Source of the DNA: an uncultured Ruminococcus sp. | GTDB lineage: Bacteria > Bacillota > Clostridia > Oscillospirales > Acutalibacteraceae | DNA length: 21,084 bases | Reading direction: 5' to 3' | NCBI GenBank assembly: GCA_902803035.1 | Contig: CADCON010000205.1 | Span: 1-21,084, forward strand | Shown: one piece after another, positions 1 through 6,593 of the stretch | Layout: every line of letters starts with the position of its first letter | Numbering within the stretch: the first letter of the stretch is position 1 | The notes under the pieces: generated by a model | Database searches by the model: none | Told to the model about the DNA's origin: nothing | Seen by the model: the letters and a program-made list of their open reading frames with translations, nothing else | Made by a program: the position numbers and the translations under genes

Positions 1-96
1 AAGCTCGCCGCCGAGCATCCCTCCGAGGTTGTCGGCAAGGAAGTCAGAAAGCTCTACAGCTGGAACGACGAGAGCGAGAAGCTCATCAACAACTGA
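1..96 (+). CDS. C-terminal end of an unidentified protein (5' part outside window)
   Basis: Frame 1 is open from the first base to a TGA at 94-96 and gives 31 residues ending in LYSWNDESEKLINN. A strong terminator follows 18 bases later, which supports this being a true gene end. The charged helical tail with an 'LYSW' motif resembles the C-termini of family 4 glycosyltransferases, where a '(Y/F)SW' motif precedes the last helix. That is only a weak hint and no function is assigned. It is at the left edge, so its start and promoter cannot be seen. Confidence 0.7.
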   Translation, partial: KLAAEHPSEVVGKEVRKLYSWNDESEKLINN

Positions 97-113
97 TTTC
101 AACCCGTTATATG

Positions 114-163
114 ACCGCCGCTCCTTTGTGTGCCATTCCGCGCGCGAAGGAACGGCGGTTTTT
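114..163 (+). terminator. Intrinsic terminator of the left-edge gene
   Basis: The arms 115-126 (CCGCCGCTCCTT) and 147-158 (AAGGAACGGCGG) pair over 12 bases with one mismatch and are followed directly by five T. It lies 18 bases after the stop codon at 96 and separates that gene from the promoter at 224. Confidence 0.85.
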
Positions 164-223
164 CCGTCATTTCGTTGCCGGCTCCCATATTTGTCTGCTT
201 TCAGTCAACGATCCGCTCCCCTC

Positions 224-252
224 TTGACAAATCCGCCAAACGGCAATATAAT
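224..252 (+). promoter_or_regulatory. Exact consensus sigma-A promoter for the transglutaminase-like gene
   Basis: TTGACA at 224-229, a 17-base spacer, and TATAAT at 247-252: a perfect match to the vegetative consensus. Transcription would begin near 259, giving a leader of about 70 nt before the ATG at 330. No operator-like palindrome was noticed around it. Confidence 0.9.
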
Positions 253-329
253 GAAAGCATGATACAATGCCGGGAGAAGGCATTGCAGGCAGGGTCGTAT
301 TATTCCGTACACAGAAAGGACTGGCGTAC

Positions 330-2417
330 ATGAAGAACCGCAAATTCACATTATTGCTGCGAATGCTGCTGACGGCTGCGCTGATAGCCGGAATGCTGGC
401 GGCGTCCGGCGGCACGGTCAGCGCGGAAAGGGCGGGCGAGGATTCCTCCGCCATTATCCACAGCGAGGACTCGGTCGGCTCCATTCGTCTCGAAGGAATC
501 CGCCAACGCGGAAGGCTCTATGCCAACGCCGCGCCGGTCAGCTACAACGGCAGCTACCGCAGCGCGATGGAAGGCGACAGCATTGCGCTGATGGTCTATG
601 ACGCGCTTTACGAGCATTCCGTCACATCGCCTGACAACGACACCATCGAACTGGACGTCGATCCTCCTTATATGAAAGGGGACGGATCGGATTACTCCGC
701 TACGCTGGCGGGCTTTAATGAGAGCGTCAGAAACGGCTCAATGGCCTTTCTGTATGATCATCCCGAAGCCTTCTGGGTGGATCTTCCGGGATTCGGAGCG
801 ACCGCCCAGGCAGACAGCGGGGGAAAATACCGTATCATAGGAACTTCTGTTCGGCAGAATGAATTCTTCTCCGGTGCTTTTTCACAGCGGGCGGCTGTAG
901 CGGCGGGCGTCAACAACACGGTCGCCGCCATTGAGCAGGGCGCGACCAGATACGACACCGTCCGGAATATTCATGATTATCTCTGCCAGCATTCCACTTA
1001 TGATTATGAAGAGCTTCAGAACGGCAACAAACCGCAGTCGCACACCATCGCCCCGCTTTTCAATGGCGACGGTACCTATGTCTGCGAGGGCTACGCCAAG
1101 TCCTTCAAGGTACTTTGTGACCGGTTCAATATTCCCTGTGCGCTCGTTTCCGGAACAGGCGTCACTTCCGGGCGCTCCGAAGGCCATATGTGGAATTATG
1201 TTCAGATGGACGACGGCAAATGGTACGCCGTTGACGTGACATGGGATGACCAGAGCTTTGGTATTGTGGACAACTGGTTCCTGAAAGGCAGCACGGTCTT
1301 TGCCGAGGACCATTCGCCTGCCAAGCCCGGCGGATATGACGACAGCGGCAATTCCTTTGAATTTGACCTGTATTACCCGCCTCTGGCAGCGGACAATTAC
1401 GATCCCGACTGGAACCAGGGGGCCACTTCCTCCGACCCGGGCGCATCCGAACCGGGCGCATCCGAACCGGGCGCGTCCGAACCCAGCGCGTCCGAACCCG
1501 GCGCATCCGAGCCGAGCGCATCCGAACCGAGCGCGTCCGAACCCAGCGCATCCGAACCCAGCGCGTCCGAGCCCAGCGCATCCGAGCCGAGCGCGTCCGA
1601 GCCCAGCGCATCCGAGCCGAGCGCGTCCGAACCCAGCGCGTCCGAACCCAGCGCGTCCGAGCCGAGCGCGTCCGAGCCCAGCGCGTCCGAGCCGAGCGCA
1701 TCCGAACCGAGCGCGTCCGAACCGAGCGCGTCCGAACCGAGCGCATCCGAGCCGAGCGCATCCGAACCGGATTCTTCCGAGCCGGCAGCACCCGCAATGA
1801 TTGCCCTCACGCTTGACAATCCCAACAACGGCTTCGTGAAATCCGCGCGGATTCCCGAAACCGCCAAGGCTAAGGCGGGCAACGACGACGTTCCGCTCAA
1901 TAAAATCCGGGTGATCGTCAACAAGCTTGACGCGGCGAAGAAAAAGACGCTGGGCAACGGCATCAGGAATCTCAACAGCGGCTTTGACCCCGATACTTCT
2001 GTTTTTGACGCGTTTGACATCCAACTGGTGGATCAATACGGCAACACCGTGACCGTCACGGAGGGAAAGGTGAGAATTCTGCTGGCATTCCCGTCCACCC
2101 TGACCAAGAAGTACACGAATTACTACTATTTTGTTTATCATCAGAAAACCGAAGGCGGCGTGGAGCGCATTCCGAATGTGAAATACAGCTCGCAGGGCGT
2201 CTGGTTTGACGGCGACAAATTCAGTCCCTTCGGACTGGTCGCTCTGGAAAAGTCGGGCGGCGAGCCTTCGCCCGGAACCGGCGAAACCATTCTCTTTACC
2301 GTTCTCGCGCTGGTGCTGCTGGGACTTGCGGCGGGCGCGATTGTCCTGATAGTAATGAAGGGCAGACGCGGCGCGGAGGATGATCAGACCGAAGAAGAAT
2401 CCGGCAGCGGGGAATGA
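330..2417 (+). CDS. Secreted transglutaminase-like surface protein with (G/S)ASEP repeat and C-terminal anchor
   Basis: A 695-residue protein that probably acts outside the cell. The ATG at 330 is chosen over an in-frame ATG at 267 because AGAAAGGA (313-320) lies 9 bases upstream and because this start puts a signal peptide at the N-terminus (basic residues, hydrophobic 7-28, likely cleavage after VSA at 32). Residues about 205-320 form a transglutaminase/protease-like (papain-fold) domain. Cys252 (YVCEGYAKSF), His286 (GHMWNYV) and Asp302 (YAVDVTWDD) match the family triad, so it may be catalytic, with an unknown substrate; related domains act as proteases, crosslinkers or binding modules. 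Residues 371-480 are 22 pentapeptide units. Residues 490-640 form a domain shared with the large surface protein at 6594-8828. The C-terminus has SPGTG (647-651), a membrane helix (about 654-675) and a 20-residue tail. Transcribed alone from the promoter at 224-252. Confidence 0.88.
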   Translation: MKNRKFTLLLRMLLTAALIAGMLAASGGTVSAERAGEDSSAIIHSEDSVGSIRLEGIRQRGRLYANAAPVSYNGSYRSAMEGDSIALMVYDALYEHSVTSPDNDTIELDVDPPYMKGDGSDYSATLAGFNESVRNGSMAFLYDHPEAFWVDLPGFGATAQADSGGKYRIIGTSVRQNEFFSGAFSQRAAVAAGVNNTVAAIEQGATRYDTVRNIHDYLCQHSTYDYEELQNGNKPQSHTIAPLFNGDGTYVCEGYAKSFKVLCDRFNIPCALVSGTGVTSGRSEGHMWNYVQMDDGKWYAVDVTWDDQSFGIVDNWFLKGSTVFAEDHSPAKPGGYDDSGNSFEFDLYYPPLAADNYDPDWNQGATSSDPGASEPGASEPGASEPSASEPGASEPSASEPSASEPSASEPSASEPSASEPSASEPSASEPSASEPSASEPSASEPSASEPSASEPSASEPSASEPSASEPSASEPSASEPDSSEPAAPAMIALTLDNPNNGFVKSARIPETAKAKAGNDDVPLNKIRVIVNKLDAAKKKTLGNGIRNLNSGFDPDTSVFDAFDIQLVDQYGNTVTVTEGKVRILLAFPSTLTKKYTNYYYFVYHQKTEGGVERIPNVKYSSQGVWFDGDKFSPFGLVALEKSGGEPSPGTGETILFTVLALVLLGLAAGAIVLIVMKGRRGAEDDQTEEESGSGE
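1440..1769 (+). repeat. 22 x 15-bp in-frame tandem repeat encoding (G/S)ASEP
   Basis: There are 22 contiguous units of the form (ggc/agc)-gc(a/g)-tcc-ga(a/g)-cc(c/g). They encode four GASEP and eighteen SASEP pentapeptides; a degenerate DSSEP unit follows at 1770-1784. Only third-codon bases and the Gly/Ser codon vary. The result is an acidic, Pro/Ser-rich spacer between the transglutaminase-like domain and the membrane-proximal domain. Such a near-perfect array is prone to length change by slippage or recombination and can also collapse during assembly. Confidence 0.95.
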
Positions 2418-2438
2418 ATTCCTTCCTGACTGAATAAC

Positions 2439-2493
2439 AAAAAATGACGACGGCGGCGGCTTTCCGAAGTTCATTCGGAGTAGCTGCCGCCGT
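2439..2493. terminator. Hairpin terminator between convergent genes (mainly minus strand)
   Basis: Arms 2450-2461 and 2482-2493 (ACGGCGGCGGCT / AGCTGCCGCCGT) pair over 12 bases with one wobble. An inner stem TTCCGAA/TTCGGAG closes a five-base loop at 2469-2473. On the minus strand the stem is followed, after a few bases, by six T (the A run at 2439-2444), so it should end the 62-residue gene. On the plus strand only TTT follows. It is nevertheless the only hairpin after the stop at 2417. The right arm overlaps the last codons of the small gene. Confidence 0.7.
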
Positions 2494-2659
2494 TTGCGCT
2501 GTCCTGCCACGCCTGACGAATTGCCAGACTGCTCTGCGACACCAGCGCGCCCAACGGGTCTTCCTGTCCGCTGAAAATCCACAGCGCGGCGACTGCCGAC
2601 ACCGTAATCCAGATGGCGAAAAGGCAGCAGACCGCTGCCGCTCTGATCAATCTGTCCAT
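2471..2659 (-). CDS. Small single-helix membrane protein, unknown function (62 aa)
   Basis: Not recognised. The frame continues upstream to 2767, but the ATG at 2659 is preferred because AAAGGA lies 9 bases upstream and the product then starts MDRLIRAAAV, a typical N-terminus for a small membrane protein. Residues about 5-28 are hydrophobic (AVCCLFAIWITVSAVAALWI). The remaining half is polar (SGQEDPLGALVSQ..., ending NGGSYSE), so a single anchor with an exposed tail is likely. It is divergent from the eight-helix membrane protein and convergent with the transglutaminase-like gene, and a strong hairpin overlaps its 3' end. I found no convincing minus-strand promoter. It could be a real small gene or a chance open frame; the ribosome binding site, hydrophobic pattern and matching terminator favour a gene. 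Confidence 0.55.
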   Translation of the reverse strand: MDRLIRAAAVCCLFAIWITVSAVAALWIFSGQEDPLGALVSQSSLAIRQAWQDSANGGSYSE

Positions 2660-2682
2660 TATTATCCGTCCTTTAAATATAC

Positions 2683-2711
2683 TTGACTTTATGGGGGAAA
2701 TGCGATAAAAT
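2683..2711 (+). promoter_or_regulatory. Promoter of the eight-helix membrane protein gene
   Basis: TTGACT at 2683-2688, 17-base spacer, TAAAAT at 2706-2711; each box differs from consensus at one base. Predicted leader of about 98 nt to the ATG at 2816. No hairpin or riboswitch-like structure was noticed in the leader. Confidence 0.75.
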
Positions 2712-2815
2712 ATAAAATGATTACTTGTGGATTGGATGCTTTTGTTAATTATTCTATTCAAAGGCATATGACTTTATTACGTTCTGCGTGAATGCAGTTT
2801 CCGGGAGGGAAACAG

Positions 2816-4465
2816 ATGAAGATAAGACGGTCGATGGTGGTTTTATTCATAATTGCCTCGCTGATCATACCGATTTCGCTGTATCGCAATATGTTTTCAC
2901 AGAACGCTTCGGAGGAATTTCTCAGCACTGTGGGAATCATCAGCAATGTCCTGATGACGGTATTTCTGCTGCTGGTCGTTGCGTTTTCCATATTCAGCGA
3001 TGATTTTCCGCACTCCTACTCTCCGGGGCAGTCGAGACCGCTGGGCCTTGTGGCGTTGCTTGCCGCCGCTTCCTGCGGGTACGCGTCGGTTCTGGGGCTG
3101 ATCAGCGATGACATTCCGGTTTACGCTGGGGTGGGGGGCAAGATTTTTGTCGTACTGGGACTTGCCTCGGTGCTGGCGATGATGTTCTATTCCGTGTCCT
3201 TTTTCAAGGGCGAGAATCTCATATTGTCGTTTCCGCTGCTGCCTGTCGTTCCGGCGCTGTGGTATGGATACAGAATGCTGGCGTCATTTCTGCGTTCCGC
3301 TTCCATTGCGGACATCAGCGCGGAGCTGCCGGTTATCGCCATGAGCTGTTCGTTTGCGATTTTCCTGCTGACGCTGGGCAAGCTGATGTGCTGCATCAAT
3401 TCCAATTCCATCAAATGGGGCTTTGCCACCGGCTGCATCGGAATCATGACCTCGCTGCTCTACAGTGTGAATTGGCTGGTCACGGGCTGTTCTTCCTTGG
3501 ATGACCTGATGAGTAATCCCCTGGTTTTCATCGATATTTTCATGGCACTCTTTGCGATCGGGTCGCTCTTCCATGTGTCCAGACCGGCGGAATACTTTGA
3601 CGATGAGGAGTGGGACGACTACTTCTATGAAACCTATGACCTTCCCAAGCCCAATCTCATTCTCCACACGCCGGTTGATGAACTGGAGGAGGACAGCCTT
3701 CTGGATGACGACATTGACGATTCCCCTTATATTCCGGCAGACGCCAATGTGGGGAGCAGGCGCGGGCAGCCGTATGAGGACGACAGAACGTCTTCCCGCG
3801 GCCAGCGTCCGCGGCAGCCCGCACCGCCCGCGGTGCCCTCGTACATAGCGAACCCCGCCGCCTATTATCCCCAGTACCCGCAGTATCCCCAGTATCCGCA
3901 ATATCCGCAGTACCAGCCGCCTTATGATCCCCGCTCATACACGCCCTATCCGGTGTATCCCTATCAGGGAATGGTTCCTCCGAATGCGCCTTATCCGTCC
4001 GGCCAATACGCCGATCCCGCGCGTCCGGTAGAATATGTCAGTCCGTATGACGCGGCGGCGGCGCAGTATCAGTACGAGCGCAGGCGGGAGGAGCTGCAGA
4101 ACCGCGAGCTGGAGAAGTTGACCGGCGAAGTGGACAGATCGCTTGCCCGGCTGCAGAGCAATGTCAACCGCAGCCTGCCTCCTTCCAATCAGCACGTCAA
4201 CGCGTCTCCCGACGAAGCAGCCAGACCGCAGCCCCAGACGCCTCCGGGGCGGAGCGTGCGTCTGGCGCAGGGATATTCGCAGTCCGGCGAAAGACTGACG
4301 GATCATGTGGACCGGCTGGAGCAGCAGAACCGTCGCGTTCAGCCCGAACCGCCCGCCGACGAGGACGAATACACCTATGAGTATTATTACCCGACCGACA
4401 CCACCCGCTACAGCCCGAATCAATTCAATCCCACGGACAACAATCCGGGCGGCGGCAGACGGTAA
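2816..4465 (+). CDS. Polytopic membrane protein with long Pro/Tyr/Gln-rich cytoplasmic tail, unknown function
   Basis: Not recognised as a characterised family. The ATG at 2816 is chosen over one at 2792 because GGGAGG (2803-2808) lies 7 bases upstream. The 549-residue product has about eight hydrophobic segments (roughly 7-24, 40-60, 75-95, 104-126, 133-155, 166-190, 199-217 and 230-250). A hydrophilic tail of about 300 residues follows. The tail begins very acidic (EYFDDEEWDDYFYETYD, then DDDIDDS), passes through five YPQ repeats (351-365) and a Pro/Tyr-rich stretch, and contains an Arg/Glu-rich helical segment (RRREELQNRELEKL) that could form a coiled coil. It ends with a second acidic, Tyr-rich patch. 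With eight helices, and the positively charged N-terminus inside, the tail is probably cytoplasmic. It may be a scaffold or sensor, but nothing in the sequence shows an activity. Single-gene unit with its own promoter and terminator. Confidence 0.85.
   Translation: MKIRRSMVVLFIIASLIIPISLYRNMFSQNASEEFLSTVGIISNVLMTVFLLLVVAFSIFSDDFPHSYSPGQSRPLGLVALLAAASCGYASVLGLISDDIPVYAGVGGKIFVVLGLASVLAMMFYSVSFFKGENLILSFPLLPVVPALWYGYRMLASFLRSASIADISAELPVIAMSCSFAIFLLTLGKLMCCINSNSIKWGFATGCIGIMTSLLYSVNWLVTGCSSLDDLMSNPLVFIDIFMALFAIGSLFHVSRPAEYFDDEEWDDYFYETYDLPKPNLILHTPVDELEEDSLLDDDIDDSPYIPADANVGSRRGQPYEDDRTSSRGQRPRQPAPPAVPSYIANPAAYYPQYPQYPQYPQYPQYQPPYDPRSYTPYPVYPYQGMVPPNAPYPSGQYADPARPVEYVSPYDAAAAQYQYERRREELQNRELEKLTGEVDRSLARLQSNVNRSLPPSNQHVNASPDEAARPQPQTPPGRSVRLAQGYSQSGERLTDHVDRLEQQNRRVQPEPPADEDEYTYEYYYPTDTTRYSPNQFNPTDNNPGGGRR
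3866..3910 (+). repeat. Five in-frame 9-bp repeats encoding YPQ
   Basis: Five consecutive Tyr-Pro-Gln codon triplets (tat/tac, ccc/ccg, cag/caa) form the core of the low-complexity tail of the eight-helix membrane protein. The codons vary at third positions, so the array is older or better preserved at the protein level than a perfect slippage array. Confidence 0.85.
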
Positions 4466-4477
4466 TCCTTGAATGCC

Positions 4478-4524
4478 AAAAATTCCAACACCGTTTCAGA
4501 ATCGGAGCGGTGCGGGAATTTTTT
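4478..4524 (+). terminator. Intrinsic terminator after the eight-helix membrane protein gene
   Basis: AAAATTCC (4479-4486) pairs with GGAATTTT (4515-4522), and an inner stem CACCG/CGGTG continues the helix after a short bulge. The 3' arm runs straight into a T run. Located 13 bases after the stop codon at 4465. Confidence 0.85.
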
Positions 4525-4610
4525 ATTGCGTATTATTTCAGATGATAGGGAAATAATAATGCTGAGATATAATATTAATAAAATATTCATCTAGTAATTA
4601 AAACTAGATA

Positions 4611-4639
4611 TTGACATTTTAATATTTATATGTTATAAT
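4611..4639 (+). promoter_or_regulatory. Exact consensus, extended -10 promoter of the TrhA-family gene
   Basis: TTGACA at 4611-4616, 17-base spacer, TATAAT at 4634-4639, with a TG one base before the -10 box (TGTTATAAT). It sits in a markedly AT-rich stretch (about 4525-4690) that holds no gene. A small inverted repeat, CTAGT (4591-4595) / ACTAG (4603-4607), lies just upstream of the -35 box and could be a protein-binding site, which is speculative. Leader of about 65 nt. Confidence 0.9.
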
Positions 4640-4711
4640 ATCGGTATAAAGAAACATGAAAAAATTCTTTATTATCTATATCATTTAACGATGAGAAGGG
4701 AGAGCCGATAT

Positions 4712-5434
4712 ATGAATATATCGATCAATGATTACAGAATGATGTACGCGCAGCGGGAGGCTGGCAGACAGAGCCGCATCAAGGCGTTGAGCCTTCCGGC
4801 ATATACCTTCAATGAGGAACTGATCAACAGCGCGACCCATGCGCTGGGCGCGATTCTCGGTGCGGTGGGCTGGATCATGAGCATGAAGCTGCTGATCCCG
4901 GCGGGCAATCTGACGGCGACGCTTTCCATGTGCGTTTTCTTTGCGACAACCATTGTGCTTTACGCCAATTCCGCGCTGTATCACGGCTGGGGGCTGACAA
5001 CGACCAAGAAGAAATTCCAGATTATGGATCACTGTTCCATATTCCTTCTGATCACCGGCACCTACACCCCGTACACGCTCATGGTGATGAATAATCTCGC
5101 GGGCAGGATTATCTTTGCGATTGTCGCGCTCACCTCTGTGATCGGCGTTGCCCTCAATGTGATCGATATGAAGAAATACGCCGCGGTTTCGATGGCGTGT
5201 TACCTGATAACCGGTTGGTGCATCATTTTCGCCTATAAGGACATTGCCGCCGCGCTCAGCCACGAGCAGTTGATGATGCTGATTGGCGGCGGGGTCGTCT
5301 ATACGGTAGGAGCGGTCTTCTATGGGCTGGGCGACTACATCAGATATATGCACAGCATATGGCACCTTTTTGTGCTGGGCGGGACGCTGCTTCACTTCGC
5401 CAGCCTGTACAGCTTTGTTCTTTATCGGCTTTGA
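4712..5434 (+). CDS. trhA: TrhA/hemolysin III (PAQR-type) membrane protein
   Basis: A 240-residue integral membrane protein of the hemolysin III/YqfA/PAQR superfamily, the bacterial relatives of adiponectin receptors. The ATG at 4712 is preferred to one at 4691 because AAGGGAG (4696-4702) lies 9 bases upstream. About seven hydrophobic segments follow an amphipathic N-terminus. The family motifs are present: EELINSATHALGA (Glu35/36, Asn39, His43), NSALYHG (Ser87, His91), DHCSI (Asp106, His107) and the C-terminal HSIWHLFVLGGTLLHF (His214, His218, His228). In PAQR structures the equivalent His/Asp/Ser residues bind zinc. In bacteria these proteins have been linked to membrane-lipid or fluidity homeostasis; true hemolytic activity is doubtful. 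Monocistronic, ending at a hairpin shared with the convergent LysR gene. Confidence 0.93.
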   Translation: MNISINDYRMMYAQREAGRQSRIKALSLPAYTFNEELINSATHALGAILGAVGWIMSMKLLIPAGNLTATLSMCVFFATTIVLYANSALYHGWGLTTTKKKFQIMDHCSIFLLITGTYTPYTLMVMNNLAGRIIFAIVALTSVIGVALNVIDMKKYAAVSMACYLITGWCIIFAYKDIAAALSHEQLMMLIGGGVVYTVGAVFYGLGDYIRYMHSIWHLFVLGGTLLHFASLYSFVLYRL

Positions 5435-5511
5435 TCGGATTTTTCCGCATATCTCAACTGCTTGCCCGATTCTCAGGATGATCAGTTGAAGATGCCTTTA
5501 TACAAACAAAC

Positions 5512-5566
5512 CCAGAATCCGCCGTATCGGGTGCCATTCCGATGCGGCGGATTCTGGTTATTTTTT
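5512..5566. terminator. Bidirectional terminator shared by the convergent TrhA and LysR genes
   Basis: CCAGAATCCGCCG (from 5512) pairs with CGGCGGATTCTGG (to 5557); an inner TCGG/CCGA stem lies across a two-base bulge. On the plus strand it is followed by TTATTTTTTG. On the minus strand it is followed by GTTTGTTTG. It directly abuts the LysR stop codon (5558-5560), so the plus-strand T run lies inside the last Lys codons of LysR. Confidence 0.9.
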
Positions 5567-6451
5567 GTTTTTTTCGATCCAATCGTTGGTGAACGAGCGG
5601 AAATTCTCCTGCGCGCGGCTCATCTTCTGCCCTCTCCGCCGGACGAGGAATACGTGCCGGACGAAGGTTTCGTCCTCGAAGGGAATGATACGCACCAGCT
5701 CGTCGGCGTATTCCTCCGCGAGGAAGGTGGCGGAAATGCCGACGCCGCGCTTCTGCCGCGCCGCCTCCACAATGAGGGAATCGTCGCTGATTTCGAGCAG
5801 AATTTCGGGATTGAGACCGCCCTTGACAAAGCGCGTAATATTGTGGGGATAGAGCGAAAAATCGCGTCCCTTGAGAATGATGGGGTAGCCGTTGAGGTCG
5901 GGGTAGCGGATAATGGTGTGACCGGCGAGCGGGTGCTCCCTGTGGACGATGGCGCGGAAATCGTGCGAGAAGCAGAAGTCCGCCTCATAATTGATCAGGT
6001 CGACCGGCTGCGGCAGAAAGGCGAAATCCACGCGCCCGCTTTGCAGCATATCGTAAATGGGATATTCAGGGTACTCCACCAGATCCAGGTGCACGTCGGG
6101 GCAGGCGTCATAGAAATCGGTGACAAACTGGAGCGTCAGATACTTCGGAACGCCGTAGGTCGTCGCAATGTGCAGTGTGGTGACGGCATTGACGCTGTCC
6201 TCGGTGAATTCGCTCTTGATCCGGCTGCATTCGCTGATGATGACATTGGCGGTGGAATACAGCTTATGGGCGTAGACCGTGGGCTGAAGTCCCTGCGGCG
6301 AGCGGGCGAAAAGGCTGCGCCCCAGTTCCTCTTCCAGCTTCCGGATCATCTTGCTGACCGCCTGCGGTGTGACAAAAATCTTCTCTGACGCCTTGTGAAT
6401 GCTCCCCAGTTCGTACACCTTCACAAAGCAGCTCAGCAGTCGTTCGTCCAT
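5558..6451 (-). CDS. LysR-family transcriptional regulator
   Basis: A 297-residue protein of standard LysR length. Residues 1-60 form the winged helix-turn-helix (SIHKASEKIFVTPQAVSKMI, then LEEELGRSLFAR). Residues about 90-295 match the two-lobed periplasmic-binding-protein-like effector domain. The ATG at 6451 has AAAGGAGA about 9 bases upstream. LysR proteins usually control a divergent neighbour, but here the flanking genes are convergent (TrhA) and co-directional (surface protein), so the target cannot be read from context. The gene has its own extended -10 promoter. Start-to-stop integrity and motif spacing are normal. Confidence 0.93.
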   Translation of the reverse strand: MDERLLSCFVKVYELGSIHKASEKIFVTPQAVSKMIRKLEEELGRSLFARSPQGLQPTVYAHKLYSTANVIISECSRIKSEFTEDSVNAVTTLHIATTYGVPKYLTLQFVTDFYDACPDVHLDLVEYPEYPIYDMLQSGRVDFAFLPQPVDLINYEADFCFSHDFRAIVHREHPLAGHTIIRYPDLNGYPIILKGRDFSLYPHNITRFVKGGLNPEILLEISDDSLIVEAARQKRGVGISATFLAEEYADELVRIIPFEDETFVRHVFLVRRRGQKMSRAQENFRSFTNDWIEKNKK

Positions 6452-6486
6452 CTGTCATTCTCTCCTTTCGTGCTGGGGATACTTGT

Positions 6487-6515
6487 ATTATACCACTTTT
6501 GTCACCGGTTTTCAA
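6487..6515 (-). promoter_or_regulatory. Promoter of the LysR gene
   Basis: On the minus strand TTGAAA (6510-6515), a 17-base spacer and TATAAT (6487-6492), with TGG before the -10 box (extended -10). The -10 region shares a 16-base identical string with the hisHF promoter at 14822-14837. Confidence 0.85.
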
Positions 6516-6539
6516 CTGCCTGCCGCAGCCCGGAATGAC

Positions 6540-6580
6540 AAAAAAACCGGCTCCCGCGGAGTATTCCGAAGGAACCGGCT
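6540..6580 (-). terminator. Intrinsic terminator of the large surface-protein gene
   Basis: On the minus strand CCGGTTCC and GGAGCCGG form the base of a stem (one wobble pair) that continues, with mismatches, through TTCGGA/TCCGCG. Seven T follow (A run 6540-6546). It lies 13 bases beyond the stop codon at 6594. Confidence 0.8.
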
Positions 6581-6593
6581 GTTGGATGGAGCA

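Noticed and set aside
267..329. Upstream start for the transglutaminase-like protein
   Set aside because: It has no ribosome binding site, begins only about 8 bases after the expected transcription start, and would place 21 residues before a clear signal peptide.
882..2582. Long antisense open frame (566 codons) opposite the transglutaminase-like gene
   Set aside because: It passes through the 15-bp repeat, which stays open in several frames. The product is a low-complexity Gly/Arg string with no start signal or domain.
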